Source: Chrysiogenia bacterium (lineage in GTDB: Bacteria > JAGRBM01). Taken from it: a stretch of 15,111 nt of DNA. A program made the translations under genes and the position numbers. Shown piece by piece: positions 6,818-14,262 of the stretch; within the stretch, counting starts at the first letter, position 1, and the number at the start of each line of letters is the position of its first letter. The notes under the pieces are model-generated. The model was not told the DNA's origin, searched no databases, and saw only the letters and a list, made by a program, of their open reading frames with translations. The DNA is taken from the NCBI GenBank assembly GCA_020434085.1, contig JAGRBM010000426.1, positions 1 to 15,111 on the forward strand, read 5' to 3'.

Positions 6818-8341
6818 TCACGCGAACGCATAATCCCCCAGCGGATACCGGCTCGCATTCCACAGCGAGAGCGCCGTGGGCGTGGGGCGCAGCAGGGTGG
6901 AGTCGCCGTGCTGGTTGAAGTAGTAGCTGTTGGAAGTCTCACAATGGCCGTTTTCGAAGACCGAGCTCTTCAAATTCTTCTTCATCTTCGCCACGAAATC
7001 GGCCTGGGCCTTGCTGCCCACTTCGAATTCATCGGCGCGGCGCCGGCGCATTTCCTTGATGCAGCGCTCGACATGCTTCATCTGGGCCTCGATGGCAAAG
7101 AAATACGACAGGCCGGTGAAGGCATAGGGGCTGGCGAAGTAGAACATGTTGGGAAAACCGTGAACGGTGATCCCCTCATAGGACTGGTAGCCGTGCTCGT
7201 TCCACCACTGGCCGAGTTCCACGCCGTCGCGGCCGATGACGTCGAAGGCCGGAAAGTTCCCCTTCTCCCAGACCTTGTATCCCGTAGCCAGGATGAGCGC
7301 GTCGATCTGCCGCTTCTTTCCGCTTCGGTCGACAATGCCGTCCGCCTCGATGTGGTCGATGCCGTCGGTAACGAGGTCCACGTTCTCACGCATGAAGGTG
7401 GGATAATAGTCGTTCGAGAATGTCGGGCGCTTGCAGCCGAAGTTGTAGTCGGGCGTGAGCTTGCGGCGCAGCTCGGGATCGGGGATCTGGCGCTTCAAAT
7501 GCGCCTTGCACGCCTGCTCGGCCGAGCGGGTGAGATACTTGAACTCCTTGAAGTGCAGCGCCCCCACCACCATCAGCATCTCCAGCACACTCGAGGTGAA
7601 GTAGCGCGCCAGGCGCTGGGTCACGGGAAGCTTTTCGAAGAGTGTCTGCACGCCCTCGGGAATGCGCGTATCGAACTTCGGCGTCACCCAGATGGGCGTG
7701 CGCTGGTAGACGTCCATGTGGGCGAGCAACGGCGCGATCTCGGGCAGGAGCTGCACCGCCGTGGCGCCCGTGCCGATCACGGCCGCGCGCTTTCCGCGAA
7801 GCTCATAATCGTGGTCCCACTTGGCGGTGTGAATGACCTTCCCCTCGAAGGAACCCAGACCGGTAATGTCGGGATACTTGGGCTGGGAGAGAAAACCGGT
7901 GGCAAGAATGAGCAGCCGCGAGGTGACGGGCGCCCTGCCCTCGGTGTGCACGGTCCAGGTGTGGTCCTTCTCGTCGTAGACGACCTTCTCGACCTCAGTG
8001 TTGAACTGCATGAGTTTTCGCAGGTCGTACTTGTCGGCCACGTGCGCGGCATAGGCCTTGAGCTCGCCGCCCTTGGCATAGACCCGCGACCAGTGGGGGT
8101 TGGGCTCGAAGGAATACGAATAGGTCGTGGACGCGATGTCGACGGCCAGCCCCGGATAGGTGTTCAGGTGCCAGGTGCCGCCCACGTCGCTGGCGCGATC
8201 GACGATCAGCACATCACCAATCCCCATGCGCTGGAGCTGGATTGCCGCCCCCATGCCGCCAAAGCCCGCGCCCACGATGATCACCTCGTGGTCGGTACCC
8301 CCCTTTGCCCCGCTCGCCCGTTTCGCTCCGTTCGCCTTCAT
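6818..8341 (-). CDS. Flavin-dependent monooxygenase, type I Baeyer-Villiger class
   Basis: A 507-residue FAD/NADPH monooxygenase. The FAD-binding Rossmann motif VGAGFGG is at 23-29, with acidic IVDRASDVGGTWHLNTYPG after it. FEGKVIHTAKWD (165-176) fits the Baeyer-Villiger fingerprint FxGxxxHxxxW(P/D). The NADPH motif IGTGATA is at 189-195 and the ATGY motif (ILATGYKVW) comes later. It probably oxidises ketones to esters or lactones, possibly of steroid, terpenoid or alkyl type; the substrate is not readable. ATG 8341 with GGAGG 8 nt upstream is preferred over ATG 8377, which lies inside the operator-like palindrome. Transcribed alone, with its own promoter (8384-8411) and terminator. Confidence 0.9.
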   Translation of the reverse strand: MKANGAKRASGAKGGTDHEVIIVGAGFGGMGAAIQLQRMGIGDVLIVDRASDVGGTWHLNTYPGLAVDIASTTYSYSFEPNPHWSRVYAKGGELKAYAAHVADKYDLRKLMQFNTEVEKVVYDEKDHTWTVHTEGRAPVTSRLLILATGFLSQPKYPDITGLGSFEGKVIHTAKWDHDYELRGKRAAVIGTGATAVQLLPEIAPLLAHMDVYQRTPIWVTPKFDTRIPEGVQTLFEKLPVTQRLARYFTSSVLEMLMVVGALHFKEFKYLTRSAEQACKAHLKRQIPDPELRRKLTPDYNFGCKRPTFSNDYYPTFMRENVDLVTDGIDHIEADGIVDRSGKKRQIDALILATGYKVWEKGNFPAFDVIGRDGVELGQWWNEHGYQSYEGITVHGFPNMFYFASPYAFTGLSYFFAIEAQMKHVERCIKEMRRRRADEFEVGSKAQADFVAKMKKNLKSSVFENGHCETSNSYYFNQHGDSTLLRPTPTALSLWNASRYPLGDYAFA

Positions 8342-8363
8342 GACTGCCCCCTCCAATAAAGCG

Positions 8364-8379
8364 GAATGACGTATCATTC
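8364..8379. promoter_or_regulatory. Operator-like palindrome at the monooxygenase transcription start
   Basis: GAATGA-CGTA-TCATTC is a perfect 6-bp inverted repeat with a 4-bp centre, just downstream of the predicted -10 and over the expected start site near 8377. That is the usual repressor-blocking position, for example for TetR-type regulators. No regulator gene lies next to it in the window. Confidence 0.45.
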
Positions 8380-8383
8380 TTTG

Positions 8384-8411
8384 AATATCATGGAGCGGGC
8401 GTTCCAGTCAA
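8384..8411 (-). promoter_or_regulatory. Candidate promoter of the flavin monooxygenase gene
   Basis: The minus strand reads TTGACT (8411-8406), a 16-bp spacer and GATATT (8389-8384). The matches are 5/6 and 4/6. It sits in an AT-rich gap directly before the operator-like palindrome. Confidence 0.5.
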
Positions 8412-8431
8412 TTTATTTTCATGGACTCGTG

Positions 8432-8445
8432 AATACATCTGTATT
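8432..8445. promoter_or_regulatory. Second palindrome upstream of the monooxygenase promoter
   Basis: AATACA-TC-TGTATT is a perfect inverted repeat about 20 bp upstream of the -35 box, in very AT-rich DNA. It could be an activator or repressor site, or a hairpin at the 3' end of the upstream membrane-protein transcript. Confidence 0.35.
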
Positions 8446-8462
8446 TACAAATAGTTATAAAA

Positions 8463-8984
8463 TTACAACGCTATTTTCGGCGGCGTAACCTCCGAAGCGG
8501 CGTGAAAAGTTGCATATCCCTGCCCCAGCAGGAAGATCGCCAGGATGCGAAGAATGATGTGCAACAACAAGGGCTTAAACTGCTCGCCGCCGCCCCCCAT
8601 GCCCATAACGGAAACGACATTAATAGCCAGAACGACAGTCTGATAAACGGTCAAAAATATCACAGAGACAAGACCCGGCGCGAGAAGCAACCAAAGGATC
8701 CCGACCGCCAACAACACAACATCAAATGCGACTGCCCCCCACAGATCAGGCAGGATGACAATGGCCGAAATGAACCATACGAACTGGCCCATCTGCACCG
8801 CGAGCGCGCCGGAAAAAGGCTTTGATCGCTCAGGGCCGAGCTTTCCGAACAGGAATGCTCCCAGCGCCCAGCCAATCCCCGGAAAGAGCAACTGGATCCC
8901 AAAGTACCGTCCTGCAACCAACCCGCCGACTATGCCGAGCATCTGACCCATCGAGTTCGAATTCTTTCCAGCGTCTGCAGACAT
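8463..8984 (-). CDS. Hypothetical integral membrane protein
   Basis: A 173-residue, strongly hydrophobic protein with about five or six membrane segments (around 12-30, 31-48, 62-80, 84-102, 104-127, 138-155). A glycine-rich loop, MGMGGGGEQF, lies near 127-136. I recognise no family, cofactor motif or conserved catalytic residue. GGGGAG lies 7 nt before ATG 8984. GC content is visibly lower than in the neighbours (about 47% in one 60-bp stretch near 8641-8700), which may reflect transfer or membrane-protein codon bias. It is divergent from the 9173 gene and co-directional with the monooxygenase, but a 121-bp AT-rich gap containing that gene's promoter separates them. Confidence 0.75.
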   Translation of the reverse strand: MSADAGKNSNSMGQMLGIVGGLVAGRYFGIQLLFPGIGWALGAFLFGKLGPERSKPFSGALAVQMGQFVWFISAIVILPDLWGAVAFDVVLLAVGILWLLLAPGLVSVIFLTVYQTVVLAINVVSVMGMGGGGEQFKPLLLHIILRILAIFLLGQGYATFHAASEVTPPKIAL

Positions 8985-9172
8985 GACGATCTCCCCTGTG
9001 CCCCAATTTCAACGAACCCGCATTTTCAAACTATCGTGTTATCCCCATTGGCACCATCGGAATCTTCGGCTGTTGCAAAGTCGGTCAGCCACCTGCGCAT
9101 CGCCATATACGCCGGGGGGGAGACTTGATATACTCCGACGGTGCCCGGTTCCAGGGCGTATGGAGGCACACG

Positions 9173-9679
9173 ATGCTCAAGAAGATTCCCTTTCTACTCG
9201 CAATTGCCGGCATGGCCGGCGGGGTGTTCATCGCCATTCTCTTTGGCGCAAACGAGGCCATGTTCGAGCACAAGATCGCCGCGGGTCTCGAGCGCAATGT
9301 GAAGATCCAGGCCATGGCCGATCCGGCCGAGAAGGCAGCCAAGATCGCGGCCGAGGCGGGCAAGAACTGGCGCTACTACCAGCGCTACCACTTCCACGCC
9401 ACGGGCATTGCCGCCATGGTGCTGGGACTCCTGCTTTTTCTGGTAAGGCTCGACGCGCCCGAGAAGCTCAAACTTGCGGCCTCGTATCTCAGCGCCGGCG
9501 GCGGGTTTCTCTACCCCTTTGTCTGGCTATTTGCCGGTATGTATGGGCCCGAGATGGGACGCTCCGAGGCAAAGGAAGCCTTCGCGGTCTTCGGCTATTC
9601 GGGCGGGCTCTTTCTACTGGGCGTGCTGCTCACGCTGGGACTCGCGGCCAAGTATGAGATCCGCGAGAGCGGGGCCTGA
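9173..9679 (+). CDS. Hypothetical four-TM membrane protein
   Basis: A 168-residue protein with hydrophobic segments near 7-25, 73-92, 102-123 and 137-158. The first two are joined by an Ala/Lys/Glu-rich stretch (about 30-65) that looks helical and extramembranous. The motif NWRYYQRYHFHATG sits just before the second segment, and its two histidines could bind metal or heme, but this is speculation. ATG 9173 is chosen because GGAGG lies 6 nt upstream and a hydrophobic segment follows at once; an upstream in-frame ATG (9125) lacks a ribosome site. TATACT at 9129-9134 could be a -10 box, without a clear -35. I do not recognise the family. Confidence 0.75.
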   Translation: MLKKIPFLLAIAGMAGGVFIAILFGANEAMFEHKIAAGLERNVKIQAMADPAEKAAKIAAEAGKNWRYYQRYHFHATGIAAMVLGLLLFLVRLDAPEKLKLAASYLSAGGGFLYPFVWLFAGMYGPEMGRSEAKEAFAVFGYSGGLFLLGVLLTLGLAAKYEIRESGA

Positions 9680-9742
9680 TCCCCTCCTGACCCCGCTTCT
9701 GCCCCCTTCTCCGCCTTTCCCGAAGCAATTTTGGGCCCGGTG

Positions 9743-9751
9743 TGCTATACT
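9743..9751 (+). promoter_or_regulatory. Extended -10 promoter of the sensor kinase operon
   Basis: TGC-TATACT is an extended -10 element about 75 bp before the kinase start codon. The -35 region is poor, as is common with extended -10 promoters. Confidence 0.45.
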
Positions 9752-9773
9752 AGTGTACGAATCACTTTTGACT

Positions 9774-9787
9774 GCCCCAAATGGGGC
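9774..9787. promoter_or_regulatory. Palindrome in the kinase leader
   Basis: GCCCCA-AA-TGGGGC is a perfect inverted repeat about 22 bp past the -10 element and 38 bp before the kinase start codon. It may be an operator or a small hairpin in the 5' leader. Confidence 0.35.
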
Positions 9788-9825
9788 CAAAGCACCATTC
9801 GTGGGCAAATGCTGGGGGGAACAGC

Positions 9826-12051
9826 ATGGCCGATCATCTTTTGGAGAAACCGCCCTATCCCTTGTCCGAGCGGCTGCGCTGGTATTTGCGCGGGCTGATC
9901 GAGGCCGGTGAGACGCAGAAGACTGTCCTGATTCTCGGACTGACCCTTCCCTTCTGCGTCTTCTACATCCTGCGCATCCACTATTTGATGGATCATCCGG
10001 GGGTTGAGGCTTATCTCAATCGCTCCATGCTCGCCCTGACGGGAACCGTGGTAAAACTCGCAACGCTCTGGGCGCTCGTTCTGACTACGTGGGGCGCCCT
10101 GCTCTGGCGCGCGGGGCGAAGCAGCCGCCTGCACCTGCATCTTACGCTTCAGAGCTGGTCGGTCGCGGTGTCCCTGGTCGCCTATGCCGTGGGCATGTTC
10201 ACCAGCCCGGTCGCCGTCGCCTTCATCGCGGGCGCGCTTCTGGGATTCCTGCTCTTCGAAGTCCGCGTCATCTGGTATGCCATCTGGACCGGCACGGCGA
10301 TCACCGTTGCCACGATCGTCGCCGAGCGCCTGGGCTATCTGCCCTATGCGCCGCTGCTTGCATCCTTCGATCGCTTCGGCGGCACGCCCAGCAATTCCTG
10401 GATATTGGGAAGCGCAGTCTCGAGCATCTCCATGCTCTTTATCGCCTACGGCGTTTCTTCCTACATCATTTCCCGCTGGCGCGAGCGCGAGGCCCAGGCC
10501 ATTGAGGCCCTGCGCTCGGTCGAACGCCTGGCCAACGCGGTCGATCACGCCGGTGAAATCGTCGTCACCACCGACGCCCGCGGCGTCATTGAATACGTCA
10601 ACCCTGCCTATGAAGCCGTGACCGGATACGAGGCCGGCGAGAGTATCGGGCGCACGCCCCTGGAGATCTTCGGCTCGCCGCCCGAGGGCGACGCCCTGCT
10701 CGAAACAGGGCTGGGCCAGGCGCGAGAGAACGAATCCTGGAGCGGGCGCGTTGCGCTGCGCAAGAAGAATGGCTCAAAGGCCGACGTCGACTATACGATT
10801 TCCTGCGTGCTGGGCCGCGACTGCGAGGTGGAGAGTTACGTCGCCATCGCCCGCGACGTGACCGAGCAACTCCTGCTCGAAGCGCAGTTCCGGCAGGCAC
10901 AGAAAATGGAAGCCCTCGGCCAGCTCGTCGGCGGCATCGCCCACGACTTCAACAACCAGCTCACCATGGTGGCGCTGGCGATCGAACTGCTCGGCCATGA
11001 GACAAACCTCAGTGCAGAGGGGCAGGAAGCACTCGACTCGCTCTCGGAATGCAACGAAGAAGCAGCCGGCCTGACCTCGCAGCTCCTGACCTTCAGCCGC
11101 AAACAGATCGACGCGCCCGATCCGGTCGACCTCGTGGCCGTCACCCAGCGCGCGACCACCGCGCTGCGCCGTTTGCTGGGGGAGCGCTACACCGTGCGGC
11201 TCAACCTGGCGGTCCCCGACGGTTACGTCGCCGCCAGCCCGGCGCAGCTCCTGCAGATTCTCTTCAACCTGTGCGTCAACGCGCGCGACGCCATGCTCGA
11301 CGGCGGCGTTGTGGAAGTCTCGGTTTACGAGGCCGAAGTGCGTGAGCCCATTGTCCATCCCGATGCCACCGTGCAGGCGGGCGAGTACCTGGTCCTTCAG
11401 GTGCGCGATGAGGGCGCGGGCATTCCCCCTGCCATTTTGAGCCGCATCTACGAGCCCTTTTTCACCACCAAGCGCTCGCGCGGCACGGGCCTGGGGCTTG
11501 CCACCGTCTACGGGATCGTCACCCAGGCCGGCGGCACCATTCTTTGCGAGAGCGCCGAGGGCCGCGGCACCACCTTCCGGCTCTACTTCCCGCGGCTCGA
11601 AGCGCGCCCGCCCCAGAGCGTGGCGCCGCAAACGAAGAGCACGCCCGAAATGCCGGGAATGCACCAAACCGTGCTCGTTGCAGAAGACGAGGGCCGCCTG
11701 CTGCAGGGCGCGCGCCGCGTCCTTGAGCGCGCGGGCTACCACGTGCTGACCGCCGAAGGCGTGAGCGAGGCGCTCGAAATCTGCGAGGACTATGAGGGAG
11801 AGATCGATCTGCTCTTTACCGACGTCATCATGGCCGATGGCTCGGGCAGCCAGCTTGCGCACCTGTTCGGCAAGGCACGGCCCGATGTGCCGGTGGTCTA
11901 CACCTCCGGCTATGTCGACGATGCGACCGCCCGGCGCGGCATTGCCGGCGGAAAGATCGAGTTTCTGGCCAAGCCCTACACCGCCGACCAGCTACTTCAA
12001 ACAATGGCAAAGGTTCTCCAGCCGGAGAAGAACGCGCGGCCGCCGGCCTGA
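9826..12051 (+). CDS. Membrane hybrid histidine kinase (6 TM-PAS-HisKA-HATPase-REC)
   Basis: A 741-residue sensor kinase. Order: about six membrane helices (32-51, 68-94, 108-125, 127-145, 148-166, 192-215), a PAS domain (about 232-345), the HisKA H-box [11 protein letters not shown] with His373, HATPase_c with N-box [10 protein letters not shown] (Asn485), DEGAGI, EPFFTT and GTGLGL (553-558), then a receiver from about 614 with Glu620/Asp621, phospho-acceptor Asp666, TSG and Lys716. The H-box and kinase core are of the HPK4/NtrB-like type that often ends in a receiver. The signal is unknown. ATG 9826 follows GGGGGGAA; an upstream in-frame ATG at 9781 lies inside the palindrome and is less likely. 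The receiver gene starts 8 nt downstream, so the two form an operon and presumably a phosphorelay. Confidence 0.93.
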   Translation: MADHLLEKPPYPLSERLRWYLRGLIEAGETQKTVLILGLTLPFCVFYILRIHYLMDHPGVEAYLNRSMLALTGTVVKLATLWALVLTTWGALLWRAGRSSRLHLHLTLQSWSVAVSLVAYAVGMFTSPVAVAFIAGALLGFLLFEVRVIWYAIWTGTAITVATIVAERLGYLPYAPLLASFDRFGGTPSNSWILGSAVSSISMLFIAYGVSSYIISRWREREAQAIEALRSVERLANAVDHAGEIVVTTDARGVIEYVNPAYEAVTGYEAGESIGRTPLEIFGSPPEGDALLETGLGQARENESWSGRVALRKKNGSKADVDYTISCVLGRDCEVESYVAIARDVTEQLLLEAQFRQAQKMEALGQLVGGIAHDFNNQLTMVALAIELLGHETNLSAEGQEALDSLSECNEEAAGLTSQLLTFSRKQIDAPDPVDLVAVTQRATTALRRLLGERYTVRLNLAVPDGYVAASPAQLLQILFNLCVNARDAMLDGGVVEVSVYEAEVREPIVHPDATVQAGEYLVLQVRDEGAGIPPAILSRIYEPFFTTKRSRGTGLGLATVYGIVTQAGGTILCESAEGRGTTFRLYFPRLEARPPQSVAPQTKSTPEMPGMHQTVLVAEDEGRLLQGARRVLERAGYHVLTAEGVSEALEICEDYEGEIDLLFTDVIMADGSGSQLAHLFGKARPDVPVVYTSGYVDDATARRGIAGGKIEFLAKPYTADQLLQTMAKVLQPEKNARPPA

Positions 12052-12059
12052 GGAACGAC

Positions 12060-12569
12060 ATGGACGCACCGAGCCGAAGAATCCTGGTAGTGGACGACGA
12101 TCCCCGGATCGGTCGCCTGACGGGTAAGTTGCTCTCGAAGATGTTTCTTGGCGCCAACGTGTTCGTCTCGCCCAGCGGCCCGGCCGGGCTCGATGTGGTG
12201 CGCCAGCACCGCCCCCACGTCATCATTCTCGATCACGTCATGCCCGAGATGGATGGCAAGGAATTCCTGCGCGACCTGCGCACCGATACCTGGGGGCGCG
12301 ACATTCCGGTGCTGGTCATGAGCGGCTACGACCTCGACGTACTCTACCGCGAGGAGCCAAAGGTGGAGTTCCTTCGCAAGCCGCCGCGGCGCGGCGCCAT
12401 GGAGGACGCGCTCGTCAAACTGCTCATTCAGATTCTGGGCGGCAAACCCGTCCTCGAGTGCACCGAAGAGTTTCTCGCCCTGCGCGAGGGTTTGGGCGAG
12501 AAGCTTTTTGTCGAGCGCACTTCCTCGCGGCGCCCCGGCGGCCTGCTGGGCAGGTGGAGAAAGCGCTAG
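12060..12569 (+). CDS. Stand-alone receiver-domain response regulator
   Basis: A 169-residue protein whose first ~125 residues form a complete CheY-like receiver: LVVDDD (Asp12-Asp14), phospho-site Asp58 in IILDHVMPEMDG, Ser88 in VMSGY and Lys107 in FLRKP. No DNA-binding or enzymatic output domain follows, only a ~45-residue Arg-rich tail ending RRPGGLLGRWRKR. It probably relays phosphate or acts by protein contact; the basic tail may bind membrane or nucleic acid, which is speculation. GAGGAA near the kinase stop codon serves as ribosome site. Its TAG overlaps the TAG of the opposite-strand MDR gene. Confidence 0.9.
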   Translation: MDAPSRRILVVDDDPRIGRLTGKLLSKMFLGANVFVSPSGPAGLDVVRQHRPHVIILDHVMPEMDGKEFLRDLRTDTWGRDIPVLVMSGYDLDVLYREEPKVEFLRKPPRRGAMEDALVKLLIQILGGKPVLECTEEFLALREGLGEKLFVERTSSRRPGGLLGRWRKR

Positions 12570-13582
12570 GCCGGCTCCGGCCCCACCTTCACGAGCTGCT
12601 TGCCCTGGTTGGCACCGGAAAAGAGACGCAGCAGCGCCTCGGGGGCGCGCTCCAGGCCATCGACTACATCGACAGCCGACTTGATGCGCCCCTGCCCCAC
12701 CCAGGTGCCCAGTTCTTTCATTGCCTGCGGGAACTTGCCCGCGTAGTTCATCAGGATGAAGCCCTCCATGCGGGCGCTGTTGATGATGAGCGACATGTAG
12801 TTGCGCGGCCCCGGTGAAAGCTCGGCCTCGTTGTAGCGGGAGATCGCACCGCAGAGCACGATGCGCCCGTGCTTTCGGATGTTGGCGAGCGCGACGTCGA
12901 GGATCTCGCCGCCCACGTTGTCAAAGAAGACGTCGATTCCCTTCGGGCAGGCCTCGCGCACCTGCGCGGCGAGCTCGCCCTCGCGGTAATTGATCGCCGC
13001 GTCGAAGCCGAATTCGGATGTAAGGCGCGCGCATTTCTCCGCGCTACCCGCCACGCCCACGGCACGGCAACCCTTGATCTTCGCGATCTGCCCGACCACC
13101 GATCCCACGCCCCCCGCGGCGCCCGAGACGAGCACGGTCTCCGCCTCCTTGGGAAGCCCCACTTCAAGCAGGCCGAAGTAGGCAGAAAGACCTGTGATGC
13201 CCAGCACGCTGATGGCGTCGGTGAGCGAGATTCCCGGCAGCAGCGGCGTCAGCTGCGTGGGCTTGGCGAGTGCGTACTGCTGCCAGCCGAGCATGCCGCT
13301 CACGAGCTGCCCGGCCTTCACGCTGGGAGCCTTGGACTCCACGACCTCGCCCACGCTCATCCCGCGCATCACTTCGCCGATGCCGACCGGTGGCATGTAG
13401 GACTTCTGGTCGCTCATCCACCCGCGCATGGCCGGGTCGATGGAGAGATAGACATTGCGAACCAGCACCTTGCCCTCCGGCACATCGCTGATCGTCTGTA
13501 TGTTCGATTCGAAGTTCTCTGCCGACACCATTCCCTCGGGCCGGGACTTGAGCAGAATCTGCTGGTTCTCGATTGGGTTCAT
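12566..13582 (-). CDS. NADPH-dependent MDR reductase (leukotriene B4 dehydrogenase/curcumin reductase type)
   Basis: A 338-residue protein, matching the usual length of the COG2130 branch of zinc-free MDR enzymes, which reduce the C=C bond of enones such as 15-oxo-prostaglandins or curcumin with NADPH. Signatures: NVYLSIDPAMRGWM (43-56), the cofactor motif VSGAAGGVGSVVGQIAKIKG, and DVFFDNVGGEILDVALANI with CGAISRYN shortly after. ATG 13582 is chosen because AGGAG lies 7 nt upstream; longer in-frame starts run through the upstream terminator. The physiological substrate is unknown. It is convergent with the receiver gene, sharing the palindrome CTAG (12566-12569) as both stop codons. Confidence 0.9.
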   Translation of the reverse strand: MNPIENQQILLKSRPEGMVSAENFESNIQTISDVPEGKVLVRNVYLSIDPAMRGWMSDQKSYMPPVGIGEVMRGMSVGEVVESKAPSVKAGQLVSGMLGWQQYALAKPTQLTPLLPGISLTDAISVLGITGLSAYFGLLEVGLPKEAETVLVSGAAGGVGSVVGQIAKIKGCRAVGVAGSAEKCARLTSEFGFDAAINYREGELAAQVREACPKGIDVFFDNVGGEILDVALANIRKHGRIVLCGAISRYNEAELSPGPRNYMSLIINSARMEGFILMNYAGKFPQAMKELGTWVGQGRIKSAVDVVDGLERAPEALLRLFSGANQGKQLVKVGPEPA

Positions 13583-13629
13583 TGCGTTTCTCCTGGAAGC
13601 ACAAAGGCTAGACCACGGCCGCCCCGAAG

Positions 13630-13654
13630 AAAAAAAGCGCCCCCTTCGGGGCGC
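13630..13654 (-). terminator. Intrinsic terminator of the 13681-14163 gene
   Basis: GCGCCCC (13637-13643) and GGGGCGC (13648-13654) form a perfect 7-bp stem with a 4-nt loop. Leftward transcripts then read seven T's (13636-13630). It starts 27 bp past the stop of the minus-strand gene and insulates the MDR gene downstream, which therefore needs a promoter within 13583-13636; I see none clearly. Confidence 0.85.
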
Positions 13655-13680
13655 CTTTTCAGTGAAACAGCTTGCGTCAC

Positions 13681-14163
13681 TCACACCAGCTTGAAGCTGC
13701 GGACGAACTTCCAGAGCTCGTCGTAGTCGAAGTAGGTCGTCCCTTCCGAAACAAGGCCGCCCTCGAAATCGAGCACTTTCCCATAAAGCGTATCGACCAG
13801 GCCCTCGCGGTTCTTGAAGCCGTGGAAGTGGTAGGGCTTGCCATCATCGCCGGTAAAATCGAAGTCGTAGGTCATCACTCCGACTTTCGCGCGCGGATCC
13901 ATCCGGATCGTCCCGCGCATGGGACTCTTCGCAGCAAGCCCCTCGGCCTTCACTTCACCATCGAGGGCGATCACGCCACCGCCTGCGCCGAAAAAGCCGG
14001 GAATCGTCTCGCTCTGCGCCGCGGCAGTGAACATAAAGTCCAGACGCTCACCCTTGCGCGGCCCGGTCTGCAGGACGTGATAGCCCACCATCTTTTCATC
14101 GAAGTAGATTCCGCGCGAACGCAGGATGGGGAGCCGCTCGATCGCGGTGGAAATCACTGACAT
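13681..14163 (-). CDS. Hypothetical soluble protein, weak resemblance to a GMC-oxidase-associated domain
   Basis: A 160-residue soluble protein without signal peptide or membrane segment, rich in beta-type alternating sequence (GTIRMDP, VGVMTYDFDFTG, YHFHGFKNREG, DTLYGKVLDFEGG). FDEKMVGYHV near the start, then GEVKAEGL and the YDFDFTGDDGKPYHFHGFK block, recall from memory the domain found beside GMC or cholesterol-oxidase-like proteins of sterol and lipid metabolism. That resemblance is weak and I assign no function. ATG 14163 is preceded by GGAGACTAAGGAC. It is monocistronic, with its own promoter (14209-14236) and terminator (13630-13654). Confidence 0.75.
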   Translation of the reverse strand: MSVISTAIERLPILRSRGIYFDEKMVGYHVLQTGPRKGERLDFMFTAAAQSETIPGFFGAGGGVIALDGEVKAEGLAAKSPMRGTIRMDPRAKVGVMTYDFDFTGDDGKPYHFHGFKNREGLVDTLYGKVLDFEGGLVSEGTTYFDYDELWKFVRSFKLV

Positions 14164-14208
14164 GTCCTTAGTCTCCGGCGGCAGATAGGATCAATTCGCG
14201 CAACACGA

Positions 14209-14236
14209 AGTGTAGTGGGCCGGGCGTAAATGTGAA
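14209..14236 (-). promoter_or_regulatory. Candidate promoter for the 13681-14163 gene
   Basis: The minus strand reads TTCACA (14236-14231), a 16-bp spacer and TACACT (14214-14209), with matches of 5/6 and 4/6. It predicts a leader of about 40 nt before ATG 14163. Confidence 0.4.
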
Positions 14237-14262
14237 AGCGCGCCAGAATAGGCCTTACCAAG

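Noticed and set aside
6734-8359. Plus-strand ORF of 541 residues opposite the monooxygenase
   Set aside because: The minus frame has full Baeyer-Villiger motifs and a good ribosome site. The plus frame is a high-GC antisense shadow without recognisable domains.
10774-11862. Minus-strand ORF of 362 residues opposite the sensor kinase
   Set aside because: The plus strand carries an intact PAS-HisKA-HATPase-REC series; the antisense frame has no family features.
5765-13582. Possible single ketone/sterol-degradation cluster of two MDR reductases and the monooxygenase
   Set aside because: The genes are on different strands with separate promoters, terminators and unrelated genes between them. 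Proximity alone does not support a pathway.
12869-13726. Plus-strand ORF of 285 residues opposite the second MDR reductase
   Set aside because: Antisense shadow that also crosses a strong terminator.
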